This document shows positions 23,553 through 32,455 of a stretch of 64,000 nucleotides of DNA, in pieces. Source of the DNA: CAYNVS01 sp964400725 (lineage in GTDB: Bacteria > Myxococcota_A > SURF-8 > CAYNVS01). Both the position numbers and the translations under genes were made by a program. The stretch covers positions 1 through 64,000 of the forward strand of contig CAYNVS010000002.1 in assembly GCA_964400725.1 (NCBI GenBank). Reading direction: 5' to 3'. Each line of letters begins with the position of its first letter. Within the stretch, counting starts at the first letter, position 1. Below the pieces are notes generated by a model. It worked only from the letters and a program-made list of their open reading frames with translations, was not told the DNA's origin and ran no database searches.

Positions 23553-24413
23553 ATGTCGCAGTGGCAAAATCCGATTGAAGTTTTAAAACATATCGACGCC
23601 CGGCCGAACGGGTCGCTGTCGCAGAATTTTATGATTTCTCAGGACGCGGCGCGGAAGGCGGCCTCGGAACTGGGCGGCGTCCGCCCCGGCGAAACCGTTT
23701 TGGAAATCGGCGCGGGAACCGGAAGCCTCACCGCGGTTCTTGCGGAAAAATTCCATAAAGTAATCGCCGTCGAAATAGACGCTCGGCTTGCGGCAAACCT
23801 TGCGGAGCGGTTCGAGGGCTCCAACGTCGAAGTTGTAAACGCGGACGCGCTTAAACTCGACTTTTGCCTGACGGCGAAGGAAAACGGAGGCGCGATGCGG
23901 TTCGCGGGCAACCTGCCTTACGACGCATCCACGCCGATTATAGAAAAATTTCTGCGCGAAAAAGACGCCGCGAGCGGAGCCTCTTTTTTGCTGCAAAAGG
24001 AGTTCGTCGCCAAAATGACGACGCCGCCCGGCCGCAGAGAATCTTCGCCCGCCGCAATCTTTTGCGCCGTTTACTTCGAGGCTAAAAAAGGCGCGGCCTT
24101 TCCGCCGTCGGTTTTTACGCCGCAGCCTAAAGTCGATTCGGCCGTGTTGAATTTGTTTCCGAGAGAAAATCCGCTCATCGAAGCGCGGCCGCGGGATTTG
24201 TACAAACTGATTTACGCCGCCTTTTCCCGAAGAAGACGACTGCTTTCAAACAACCTGACATCCGCGGGAATCCCAAAAGAGGCGGTCGAAGCGGCTTATC
24301 GCGCCGCGTCCCTGCCCCGCGGCCTGCGCGCCGAGGAAGCCGACTTTAAAACGTGGCGGGCTCTTTATGAAGAGCTTGAAAAGAGTTTGCCAAATCTTCC
24401 CTTCAGGCGGTAG
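23553..24413 (+). CDS. rsmA: 16S rRNA (adenine1518-N6/adenine1519-N6)-dimethyltransferase
   Basis: KsgA/RsmA dimethylates two adjacent adenines in the 3' helix 45 loop of 16S rRNA with S-adenosylmethionine during small-subunit assembly. 287 residues, the normal size. Motif I is EIGAGTGSLT, the catalytic motif IV is NLPYDAS, and LSQNFMIS near the start is the family N-terminal signature. ATG 23553 is chosen over a TTG four codons upstream. It begins 16 bases after the 22454 gene, so the two are probably cotranscribed. Loss of this enzyme gives kasugamycin resistance in other bacteria. The assignment is firm. Confidence 0.94.
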   Translation: MSQWQNPIEVLKHIDARPNGSLSQNFMISQDAARKAASELGGVRPGETVLEIGAGTGSLTAVLAEKFHKVIAVEIDARLAANLAERFEGSNVEVVNADALKLDFCLTAKENGGAMRFAGNLPYDASTPIIEKFLREKDAASGASFLLQKEFVAKMTTPPGRRESSPAAIFCAVYFEAKKGAAFPPSVFTPQPKVDSAVLNLFPRENPLIEARPRDLYKLIYAAFSRRRRLLSNNLTSAGIPKEAVEAAYRAASLPRGLRAEEADFKTWRALYEELEKSLPNLPFRR

Positions 24414-24460
24414 CGCCTTATTTATCGGCGTCGGCTTTTTTTTGCGAAACGAGTTCATCC

Positions 24461-27400
24461 ATGAAAAAATCGCTGTTCATAATCGCCTGCGCCGCTTCAA
24501 TCGCGGCGGCGGTCTCGGTCGGCGGGGGCTCGGAACAATCCGCTCGCCCGTTTATGCTTTACGACGGCCGCAGAATTGAAATGAATTACGTTTACGACCG
24601 CGTAAGCGTAATTTCGGAGGACGCTTCGGAAGAAGATTTGAGCCGCCGTTTATCGGAGATCGACGACCGCGTCGTTTCGGCAAAAAAAATAAACGGCTCC
24701 GGCGTTTGGAGCGCGGCTTTCGCCGAACCCCTGTCCGAAAAAAGCTACATTTCCGCGGTTTCCGCCTTATCGCGCGCGCGGGGGGTTAAAACGGCGCAGC
24801 CGGTTTATGCAATAGGCGAGAAGGCGCTCTTTTATCCAAACGGCGAATTGTTCGTCAAATTCAAACCGGGAACTACTTTCAACGACGTTCTCGGCTTCGC
24901 GCAAAAGCGCGGACTTAAGCCTCTGAGCTCTTTAGACTTCTCTCCGTTCGTCCGGGTTTTCGAGCTCAAAGCCCCGTCGCAGCGCGCGCTCGACGCGGCC
25001 AACGGAGCGCATTCCAGCCCGTTTGTTGAGTGGGCTGCGCCTGAGTTCGCCCATAACGTTCAAAAAAAGTTCGTCCCAAACGACCCGTTGTTTCCAAACC
25101 AGTGGCATCTGCGCAACGTCGGACAGAACGGCGCGACCGCGGGCGCGGACGTCAAAGCCGACAAAGCGTGGGATAAAACCAAGGGGGAAGGCGCGGTAAT
25201 CGCGGTCGTTGACGACGGAGTAGATTGCCCGCATCCTGATTTGGCGCCAAACTGTCTCGACGGATACGATTACGTTGACGACGACGACGAACCGGCTCCG
25301 GGCGAGTACGACGGCCACGGCACTTGCGTCGCGGGAACGGCGGCGGCGAAAGGAAACGACGGGATAGGCGTTTCGGGAGTATGCCCGGAGTGCAAAATTA
25401 TTCCGATACGCCTTTTGGGCGAATACCTTTTGACTCGGGACGAAGCGAACGCGTTCGTTTTTGCGGTTAAAAACGGCGCATGGGTTATTTCAAACAGCTG
25501 GGGCGTTCCCGACAACAACCGCGCCGCCGTCCCCATCCCCAAGCCGACCGCCGAGGCGGTAGATTACGCGCTTAATTACGGGCGCGGCGGGCTTGGAACT
25601 TTGGTCGTTTTCGCGGCGGGCAACGGCTCCGAGCCGGTAAATACGGACGGCTATCCGGCGTATAAAAACTCGATCGCCGTCGCGGCGAGCGACGATCAAG
25701 GAATCCGCTCGGATTACAGCGACTACGGCGCCGAGATAGAAATCAACGCGCCTTCCAGCGGCGGAATCAACGGAATAACGACGGTCGATAACGCCGGCTC
25801 TTCGGGCTACTCTTACGGCGATTACGCGGACGATTTCGGCGGCACAAGCGGCGCGGCGCCTCTGGCGTCGGGCGTTTACGCGCTTATTATGTCGGCGCGC
25901 CCCGGCTTGTCTTGGAAACAGGTAAAAAAAATCGCCCGCGATACCGCCGACAAAATAGACGCGGCCCGCGGCGCGTACGACCAAAACGGCCGCTCAAACC
26001 TTTACGGTTACGGCCGCATTAACGCCCAAAAAGCGGTTGAAGCCGCCTTATTATTCGACGACGGCTGCGTTCCGCAAACGGAAATCTGCGACGCTCGCGA
26101 CAACGACTGCGACGGCTTGAAGGACGAAGGGCTTGTATGCTACGTTTGCGCTCCCTCGGAAGAAATATGCGACGGCATGGACGACGACTGCGACGGATAC
26201 GTCGACGAGGACGGCGTCTGCGGGGCGGGCAAGGCCGGAACCTGCATGACTTGCGCGGTCAATTCCGATTGTTTTGAAGGCGTATGCCTTGAGCTGTACG
26301 GCGACCCTATGCACAAATATTGCGTCCGCAGGTGCAACCCCGATAAAACCTGCCCAAACCCGGATTTATACGCCTGCAACGGCTCGTACTGCCTGCCCCG
26401 CAACAAGAGCTGCGACCAAACGCAGTGCCTCGGCAGACCGGAACTTTGCAACAACCTTGACGACAACTGCAATTCGCGGACCGACGAAGGGAACGTCTGC
26501 TGCGTTCCTACCGTCCCGCCCGAAGAGATATGCGACGGGCTCGACAACGACTGCGACGGCAAAACCGACAACGTTGACGTTTTAAAAAATCCGCCTCCGA
26601 TAACCTGCCTTTATAAAGGCGTATGCGAAGGAACCGCGCCTAAATGCGACCAAGCGCTGTGGATTTGCGAATATCCGCAAACCTACGAGCCTGAAGAAAT
26701 ATCGTGCGACGGGTTCGACAACGACTGCGACGGTTGCGTCGATGAAAACTGCGCGGCGCGGGACGGCGACGAAGAAGCGGAAGACGACGCCTCGGAGGCG
26801 GAACTCGACGACGACGACGGAGAGTTATTGACGGACGCAGACGAGGACGAGGCTCAAACGGAAGCGGACGCGAAGCCTGAAATCGAACCGCCGCCTGAAG
26901 AAGCCGCCGAAACCGAAAACGCCGACTTGGCCGACTTGGCCGACTTGGCCGACTTAACCGACTTCGACGAAGAGACGCTTGACGCGCCGGAAGAACGGGA
27001 CGACGCCGAATTAGAATACGCCGATAACTCTAAGAAAAAATCATCATCCGACGGATGCGCCGGGCAGTCGGACGGCTTCGCCTTCGCCCCGCTCGCAGTC
27101 GCGGCCGTATTGTTTATTTCGCGAAAAAAAATTTGCGCGCGCAAAACAAATAATATCTTTTGGGCGTTCGCCGCGGCGCCGGCGTTTTTCGCTTTCGCCT
27201 CGGCGTCGTGCGCTTCCGGTCTAAACGACGAGGCAAATTCTAGTTGTGAAATCGCCGTAACGTACGAAATGTACGAAAAGAACGTTTCGGTCGCTTACGC
27301 CGCGCAGAATCCTTTCGACAAAGAAGAAGCGGAAGTTTACGCTAAAATAAAACGTCCGGACGGCGCGGAGCAAAAACTCTCCGCGTTTTATTATCAAGGT

Positions 27401-28963
27401 TTTGACCGCGCGTTAAAAAACGGCTCGGAGGTTTTGACAAAAAACGGCGAGCCCCTCTGGAAGCTGCGGTTTACGCCGAACGCCGCGGGAAGATACGAGC
27501 TTTCTTTTTTCGTAAAAACGGCTTTGGGCGAGTCGTTTATTGAAAAAAGCTGCATTGAGGCGAAAGCTTCCGCCGAGCATAAAAAAGGGTTTGCGCGCGC
27601 AAGCGAATCCGGCGCTCGATGCGTAGAATTCGACGACGGAAGCTCTTTTTTCGCGATAGGCGAAAATATGGGCTGGTACGACTCCCGCGGAACGGCGGCG
27701 TACGAAGATTGGATTAAAAAACTCGCGGATAACGGCGGCAATTACATTCGGGTATGGATGTCGAGCTGGGCATTCGGCCTTGAATGGACGAGCGCGGACG
27801 GCTCGGCGTCTCCCGTTCTCGGAAACTACTCGCATAGGCTGGACAGAGCCTTTCAGCTTGATTATCTTTTTTCATTGGCCGCAAAATACGACGTTTACGT
27901 AATGCTCTGTCTCGTAAATCACGGCGCTTTTTCAATCAACAACAATTCCGAGTGGGACGCCAATCCGTACAACGCGAAAAACGGCGGTCCGCTCGACTCG
28001 CCGTCAAAATTCTTTACCGACGAGGAAGCGAAGAAACTGACGAAGCGAAAGCTCGATTATATAGTCGCGCGGTGGGGTTACAGCCCCAACCTGCTGGCGT
28101 GGGAGCTTTTCAACGAAGTCGATTTGACGGACAAGCCTAAAGCCGAGCCCATAGCGGCGTGGCACGAGGAAATGGCCGCTCATATTAAAGCCGCCGACCC
28201 CTACGGCCATATGGTTACTACAAGCAACTCGGGCTTCATAGCCTCGCTTATAGGATTGGACGACGCTCTTTTTTCTCTGCCGAACATCGACTTTTCGCAG
28301 TTTCACATTTACGGATACGAAGGCTTCGACCCCGATTTCACCGCGGTTATACCTAATACGATAAACGATTTCGTCTCGCGCTTCGGCAAGCCGTGTCTTG
28401 CGTCGGAGCTCGGCGTAGATTACCGCGGCCCCGCGGAAACCAAAGCGCGCGATCCTTACAACGTCGCCTTCCACGATATTCTGTGGAGCGGCTTAATCGG
28501 AGGATCTTTTGGAGTCGGAATGCACTGGTGGTGGGATAACGTCGTCGATCCCGGCGACCTTTATTTTCACTTCGCGCCGATTGCTAAAATAGTGGAAGGA
28601 ATAAATTTCAGCGAAAGCGGCCTGAAAAAAATAGACGCGCTCGCTTCGGCTGACGAAGACGCAAAGCTGTCGGTTTTCGCCCTTTGCGGAAAAAGCGTAT
28701 GCCTGGGCTGGGTTAAAAACGCAAAAAACGTTTGGACGAACCGCGCCGACGACTCGCAGACCAAAGCTCTGATAACCGGCGCAAAAATCGAGCTTTACGG
28801 CCTGGAAGGCGGGACGTGGAGCGTCAAATTCATAAACGCTTACGACTCGTCCGTCTCTCAGGGCGCGGCGATTAATGTCGGAAGCGGCGGAAAGGCGTCG
28901 TTCGAGCTTCCTTCCTTCGTTCAGGACGCCGCGTTCCGCATGGAGAAAGGAATTAAACCGTGA
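24461..28963 (+). CDS. Fused ORF: subtilase with MopE motifs and internal sorting tail, joined to a DUF5060/GH5-like glycoside hydrolase
   Basis: 1500 residues that look like two secreted proteins end to end. Part 1: signal peptide, prodomain, then an S8 subtilisin domain with D251 (VVDDGVD), H286 (DGHGTCVAG) and S463 (GGTSGAAP). Five MopE-type motifs (EICDGLDNDCDG type) lie at 541-760, then an Asp/Glu-rich stretch, then a tripartite tail (SSSDGC866, hydrophobic helix, SRKK890). Part 2 opens with a second signal-like helix ending ASASC917, then a DUF5060-like Ig domain and a GH5-type barrel with acid/base E1219 (ELFNEV) and nucleophile E1316 (LASELGV). An A8 run at the junction (about 27121) makes an indel or assembly error likely. 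In a normal form part 1 would end near residue 890. Confidence 0.7.
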   Translation: MKKSLFIIACAASIAAAVSVGGGSEQSARPFMLYDGRRIEMNYVYDRVSVISEDASEEDLSRRLSEIDDRVVSAKKINGSGVWSAAFAEPLSEKSYISAVSALSRARGVKTAQPVYAIGEKALFYPNGELFVKFKPGTTFNDVLGFAQKRGLKPLSSLDFSPFVRVFELKAPSQRALDAANGAHSSPFVEWAAPEFAHNVQKKFVPNDPLFPNQWHLRNVGQNGATAGADVKADKAWDKTKGEGAVIAVVDDGVDCPHPDLAPNCLDGYDYVDDDDEPAPGEYDGHGTCVAGTAAAKGNDGIGVSGVCPECKIIPIRLLGEYLLTRDEANAFVFAVKNGAWVISNSWGVPDNNRAAVPIPKPTAEAVDYALNYGRGGLGTLVVFAAGNGSEPVNTDGYPAYKNSIAVAASDDQGIRSDYSDYGAEIEINAPSSGGINGITTVDNAGSSGYSYGDYADDFGGTSGAAPLASGVYALIMSARPGLSWKQVKKIARDTADKIDAARGAYDQNGRSNLYGYGRINAQKAVEAALLFDDGCVPQTEICDARDNDCDGLKDEGLVCYVCAPSEEICDGMDDDCDGYVDEDGVCGAGKAGTCMTCAVNSDCFEGVCLELYGDPMHKYCVRRCNPDKTCPNPDLYACNGSYCLPRNKSCDQTQCLGRPELCNNLDDNCNSRTDEGNVCCVPTVPPEEICDGLDNDCDGKTDNVDVLKNPPPITCLYKGVCEGTAPKCDQALWICEYPQTYEPEEISCDGFDNDCDGCVDENCAARDGDEEAEDDASEAELDDDDGELLTDADEDEAQTEADAKPEIEPPPEEAAETENADLADLADLADLTDFDEETLDAPEERDDAELEYADNSKKKSSSDGCAGQSDGFAFAPLAVAAVLFISRKKICARKTNNIFWAFAAAPAFFAFASASCASGLNDEANSSCEIAVTYEMYEKNVSVAYAAQNPFDKEEAEVYAKIKRPDGAEQKLSAFYYQGFDRALKNGSEVLTKNGEPLWKLRFTPNAAGRYELSFFVKTALGESFIEKSCIEAKASAEHKKGFARASESGARCVEFDDGSSFFAIGENMGWYDSRGTAAYEDWIKKLADNGGNYIRVWMSSWAFGLEWTSADGSASPVLGNYSHRLDRAFQLDYLFSLAAKYDVYVMLCLVNHGAFSINNNSEWDANPYNAKNGGPLDSPSKFFTDEEAKKLTKRKLDYIVARWGYSPNLLAWELFNEVDLTDKPKAEPIAAWHEEMAAHIKAADPYGHMVTTSNSGFIASLIGLDDALFSLPNIDFSQFHIYGYEGFDPDFTAVIPNTINDFVSRFGKPCLASELGVDYRGPAETKARDPYNVAFHDILWSGLIGGSFGVGMHWWWDNVVDPGDLYFHFAPIAKIVEGINFSESGLKKIDALASADEDAKLSVFALCGKSVCLGWVKNAKNVWTNRADDSQTKALITGAKIELYGLEGGTWSVKFINAYDSSVSQGAAINVGSGGKASFELPSFVQDAAFRMEKGIKP
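26921..26965 (+). repeat. Tandem 9-base repeat inside the subtilase gene
   Basis: GCCGACTTG is repeated four times, with a diverged fifth (ACCGACTTC), encoding ADL units in the acidic linker before the sorting tail. Tandem codon repeats like this can slip, varying linker length. Confidence 0.75.
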
Positions 28964-29226
28964 GCCGCTCTTCCGGCGGCCTCGTTTTGCGCTACGTATG
29001 CGTTCCGAAGGAGCGCGTGGGAATGTTTCACTTCATATGCGAGGGACACGACGGACTGCTTACGCAATCGACTTTATGCGGCGATCCGTTTGTGCTTAAA
29101 CTTAGGGTGGCGGAGGATATGCTCGAAGATTACGAGATATTGACGGCGGATTTAAAGAAGAAACTTTGCCTTGTTGAAATAAGCGAGGAAGAGGCGCTGC
29201 GCATTGCGGCTAAAAACGTCAAGTAG
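28960..29226 (+). CDS. Small DUF4911-like protein
   Basis: 88 residues, starting with GTG at 28960 that overlaps the stop of the preceding ORF (GTGA), so translation is coupled. The core VPKERVGMFHFICEGHDGLL and the following short beta/alpha elements fit the DUF4911 family, single-domain proteins of unknown function found next to tRNA-modification and housekeeping genes in Deltaproteobacteria. No membrane segment. The stop overlaps the convergent TM2 gene by eight bases. The similarity is recalled, not searched. Confidence 0.6.
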   Translation: MSRSSGGLVLRYVCVPKERVGMFHFICEGHDGLLTQSTLCGDPFVLKLRVAEDMLEDYEILTADLKKKLCLVEISEEEALRIAAKNVK

Positions 29227-29614
29227 CCTCGATTTCTTCTTTCGTCAAGCGCTCCGAAAGTATCGCGAGCGCGGCGTCGGCCTCAACGCGGACGTTGTAT
29301 TCCCTCAAATTTTGGCCGTAAACTATAAGATCGTAAAGCAGGCCGAAACCTATAAAACCCAGCGTGAACAAAAAAAGAAATCCGCCTTTTCGGTCTCGCA
29401 GATAAAATCTGTGCGCTCCAAAAATTCCGGCGGAAGCCCAAAGCGTCCAAGCTCTTATTACGTCTTTGGAGCTCTCTTTAATTTTTTCGCAAAAGCTTGA
29501 ATATTCCTCGTCGTTCATAAACGAAACCGCGTCGGAAAGCCATTCTTCGAGGCCGCCGGAAGAGCCGCGGCTTTTTAAAAACCGCTCCAAACTTTCGCGG
29601 TAGGGCGAGCTCAT
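29219..29614 (-). CDS. TM2-domain membrane protein
   Basis: 131 residues from ATG 29614. The C-terminal half carries a TM2 domain: two helices separated by a short turn (ASAGIFGAHRFYLRDRKGG and LFLFTLGFIGFGLLYDLI), with the G-x-HRFYL motif. TM2 proteins are small membrane proteins of unresolved role. The N-terminal 70 residues are soluble and charged. It lies eight bases after the lipoprotein gene, so it is the last gene of the ftcD transcript. The tail overlaps the DUF4911-like gene of the opposite strand. Confidence 0.78.
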   Translation of the reverse strand: MSSPYRESLERFLKSRGSSGGLEEWLSDAVSFMNDEEYSSFCEKIKESSKDVIRAWTLWASAGIFGAHRFYLRDRKGGFLFLFTLGFIGFGLLYDLIVYGQNLREYNVRVEADAALAILSERLTKEEIEAT

Positions 29615-29622
29615 GCGGCGGG

Positions 29623-30516
29623 CTATTTGGCGCAGCCGAAAGAAGCGCATCCGAGCTCGTCGTAGCACTTTTTCAGCCACGAGCAGTAAATAATGTCGTT
29701 ATCGTAAAACAGGTGGCAGCGGACGTTCTGATCGGGGAGCGTGGAAAGAAAGCGCCGGAAATTTTGCATGCGCGTTTTTTCGTTCGGGTCCGCGTCGGTC
29801 GTGCAGCAAATCGAGGCGGGCGACGCTTTGGAGACTACGCATCCTTTGCAAATATTCAGCCCGTAGGCGAAGGTTCCTCTGATTTCCGCGCCGGACTGCG
29901 CGTAGCCGACGAGCGTAATGTTGGCGCGCATTCCAGCCCACATTTCCTTGGGCGGATTGAGATTGGGCGAGTCGAGAATTGAGCTTATTAGTTTCGCCGA
30001 CTGCCCGTCGAACAACTCGAAAGAAAGCGTCGAGGTTCCGCCGACGGGAACCTCGGCCGCAAGCTCGATTGTTTGGTCGGGGATGGCCGTCGTCGCCCAC
30101 GTCGGGGGAGCGTCGTATTTTATTTCTATTCGGTTAAGTTTGACGACCTCGTCCGCGGGCTCCTCGTCCTCCGCCGCGCCGCCCACCCTCTCGGCGTAAA
30201 CAAAAAGGTTCATCCCGTATCGCTTTTCGCCGTAATCAAACGAAAGCGCGTCGAACTCACCCTCCGCCTGAAAGTATTTAGCCGGGTCTTCTCCAGCCAC
30301 GGGAACCGGCGCGCTGCAAACGTCCATGTTGTAGTCGTAAACCTGCTTGAGATTTCCTTTTATGCGAAGAGTAATTATTTTAGCGGCGGCTTCTTCCGCC
30401 GCCTCTTCGTCGGCGTCTCCTCCGTTAGAGCCGGTTCCGCCTCCGCCGCATCCCGCCGCGGCCAAGGCGGCCAGCGACGACGCAATAAAGAAAAATGCCA
30501 AGCGGTTAATTTTCAT
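29623..30516 (-). CDS. Hypothetical lipoprotein, Cys-rich C-terminus
   Basis: 297 residues. A lipoprotein signal ends in LAALAAAGC, then a Gly/Asp/Glu-rich linker (GGGGTGSNGGDADEEAAEEA) typical of surface lipoproteins in this genome. The middle is beta-rich; the last 90 residues contain ten Cys (for example CKGCVV and SICC), likely disulfide-bonded outside the cytoplasm. GAGG precedes the start. It begins 15 bases after the ftcD stop. I do not recognise a function. Confidence 0.65.
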   Translation of the reverse strand: MKINRLAFFFIASSLAALAAAGCGGGGTGSNGGDADEEAAEEAAAKIITLRIKGNLKQVYDYNMDVCSAPVPVAGEDPAKYFQAEGEFDALSFDYGEKRYGMNLFVYAERVGGAAEDEEPADEVVKLNRIEIKYDAPPTWATTAIPDQTIELAAEVPVGGTSTLSFELFDGQSAKLISSILDSPNLNPPKEMWAGMRANITLVGYAQSGAEIRGTFAYGLNICKGCVVSKASPASICCTTDADPNEKTRMQNFRRFLSTLPDQNVRCHLFYDNDIIYCSWLKKCYDELGCASFGCAK

Positions 30517-30531
30517 TTGTTCCTCGCGCTA

Positions 30532-32235
30532 CTACATATTAAACGACTTCCTGAACTCCTCGACGGCGGCGTTTCCGCGTTTTTCTACTTCGCCAAGCAG
30601 TATGCGCGTTTCGGCGTTGAGCTTGTCGGCCGTCGAAGGCGTCTTAAGCGAACTCGTATTGATGAATACGTTCATCGCCGCGCCTTGAGCGCACGCTACG
30701 GCCTGAGCAGCCGCGACGGCCGCGTCCGACGCGGAATTTTTATTTCCTTTGCTTAAAACCGTCTCGATGCAGGTCATAAGTTCGCGGGCAAGACGGACGC
30801 TCTCCAACGGAACCTCGCTCGCCAGAACTGTCGCCTCTTCAATCGCGGCGGCGCGTTTGGCTTTGTCTTCGTCGCTCTCTTTGGGCAGCGCAAAAGCGGC
30901 CATAACCTTGTCGAACGCGGCGGTATCCTCGTCGATGAGTTCGACGAAACGGTCTTTTATTTTGTCCGCGGCTTCGGCTGTCCGCCTCATCAGCTCCTCG
31001 ACCTCGACGTACTTCTTTTTTCCTACAGTCAGCCTTGCGACCATCGCGCAAAGCGCGGCGGCGTTTGCGCCCGAAAGCGCGCTTATCGAACCCCCGCCGG
31101 GAGCGGGCGCGTCGCTTGCCGTCAAATCTACGAACTCGCGCAGCTTCATCGATGCCAAGCGGCCGTTTTTGACGCAGCCGCAGCATCCCGCGTCGTTTTT
31201 AATTTGGTATTCGATGATTTTTTCCGCGGGAACGAACGGCGCGAGGCTTGAAAGGCCGAGCGATTTTACCGCCGCGTCTATCAGTTCCTCTTCCGACGCC
31301 TCGGATGGATTGCCGCCGGCTTTCTCGACGTAGAATTTGCCGGCCAGAAGCAGAGCTTCCAGCGGTATGAGGCCGACCAGCTCGCTGCCCATCGTTTCCA
31401 CTCCGCGCTCCGCGGCGAGTTTCTTTACCGTCTCGAACGCGACGTGCGGCGGCGTTGCGTTGTAGTTCAGCAGGTTCATGGAAACCTGCGTAATTCCGTG
31501 CGCCGAAAGCTCGATTCCTTTCGCCTGAGTCGCCGGAAGAATGCCCGGCTGACGCTTCGCCTTGCCGAATTCGTCGAGTATTTTATTCCCCTGCGCGTCT
31601 TTCAGGATGCGTCCGGACTCGCGAACCGTCTGCGCGATGTCGTCCGCCAGCGCGACGTCGGCGGTTTTCAAATTAATGTTGTAAGCGATGAGGAAAAAGC
31701 GCGCGCCGGTAACGGTCGCGCCGGACTTGGCGTTAAAAACCGGCTCTCCGAAGTCGGGAGCCCATTCCGGATTTTGCAGTTTTTGCGGCAGCCCTTCGTA
31801 TTCGCCCTCGCGAATGGTCGGCAGTTTGACGCGGTCTTTCTTCTGCGCGGCTTCGGCGTAAAGGTAAACGGGAATTTTAAGCTCTTCGGCTACTCTTTTG
31901 CCGAGTTTTTTCGACAATTCCACGCAGTCCTGCATTGTAACTCCCTGAAGAGGAATGAACGGCACGACGTCGGTCGCGCCCAAACGCGGATGTTCGCCCT
32001 TATGCTTGGTCATGTCGATAAGCTCCGACGCCTTTTTTACCGCGTTGAATGCGGCGTTTACCGCCGAATCTGGGTCTCCTACGAAAGTTACGACGACGCG
32101 GTTGTAATCGCCGTCCGGATCGACTCCGAGCAGCTTTACGCCGCCGGATTCCCTAACCGCGGACGCTATCGCGTCGATGACGCATTTATCTTTGCCTTCA
32201 GAAAAATTAGGAACGCATTCAACCAGCTTCAGCAT
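30532..32235 (-). CDS. ftcD: Bifunctional glutamate formimidoyltransferase / formimidoyltetrahydrofolate cyclodeaminase
   Basis: Takes the formimino group from formiminoglutamate to tetrahydrofolate, then releases ammonia to give 5,10-methenyl-THF, the last step of histidine degradation via formiminoglutamate. 567 residues from ATG 32235, behind GGAGG. The formiminotransferase N- and C-subdomains fill about 1-320 (LVECVPNFSEG at the start, KGEHPRLGATDVVPF). The cyclodeaminase follows at about 370-567 (APGGGSISALSGANAAALCA). Both halves are in one chain, as in mammals; in many bacteria they are separate. No hutH, hutU or hutI is nearby, so a role in general folate C1 supply is also possible. 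It leads a three-gene unit. Confidence 0.9.
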   Translation of the reverse strand: MLKLVECVPNFSEGKDKCVIDAIASAVRESGGVKLLGVDPDGDYNRVVVTFVGDPDSAVNAAFNAVKKASELIDMTKHKGEHPRLGATDVVPFIPLQGVTMQDCVELSKKLGKRVAEELKIPVYLYAEAAQKKDRVKLPTIREGEYEGLPQKLQNPEWAPDFGEPVFNAKSGATVTGARFFLIAYNINLKTADVALADDIAQTVRESGRILKDAQGNKILDEFGKAKRQPGILPATQAKGIELSAHGITQVSMNLLNYNATPPHVAFETVKKLAAERGVETMGSELVGLIPLEALLLAGKFYVEKAGGNPSEASEEELIDAAVKSLGLSSLAPFVPAEKIIEYQIKNDAGCCGCVKNGRLASMKLREFVDLTASDAPAPGGGSISALSGANAAALCAMVARLTVGKKKYVEVEELMRRTAEAADKIKDRFVELIDEDTAAFDKVMAAFALPKESDEDKAKRAAAIEEATVLASEVPLESVRLARELMTCIETVLSKGNKNSASDAAVAAAQAVACAQGAAMNVFINTSSLKTPSTADKLNAETRILLGEVEKRGNAAVEEFRKSFNM

Positions 32236-32366
32236 TATTTCCTCCGATGCGCGAGAATTAAAAAGAGCCTCTTTCAAACTTTAAAACGTATAACAGTTTG
32301 ACAAAAATCAGTCAATAAAACAAACCTAATCGCCGAAAAGCCGAAAAGGCGAAAAGGTTAACGGCC

Positions 32367-32395
32367 TTGACAAATTGCGTTTTGCATTTTAAAAG
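32367..32395 (+). promoter_or_regulatory. Candidate sigma-70 promoter of kup
   Basis: TTGACA, a 17-base spacer and TAAAAG. A separate TATAAT at 32420-32425 lies nearer the start but lacks a good -35 box. Confidence 0.5.
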
Positions 32396-32455
32396 ATACC
32401 GCTTTTTATTGATTGGCATTATAATATTTGCCTGTTAATTAAACGATTAATAAAA

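Noticed and set aside
31444..32301. A 285-codon plus-strand frame opposite ftcD
   Set aside because: ftcD on the minus strand is well supported by domain content.
32296..32455. c-di-AMP (ydaO) riboswitch upstream of kup
   Set aside because: The leader is too short and AT-rich for the ydaO fold; no conserved motif was seen.
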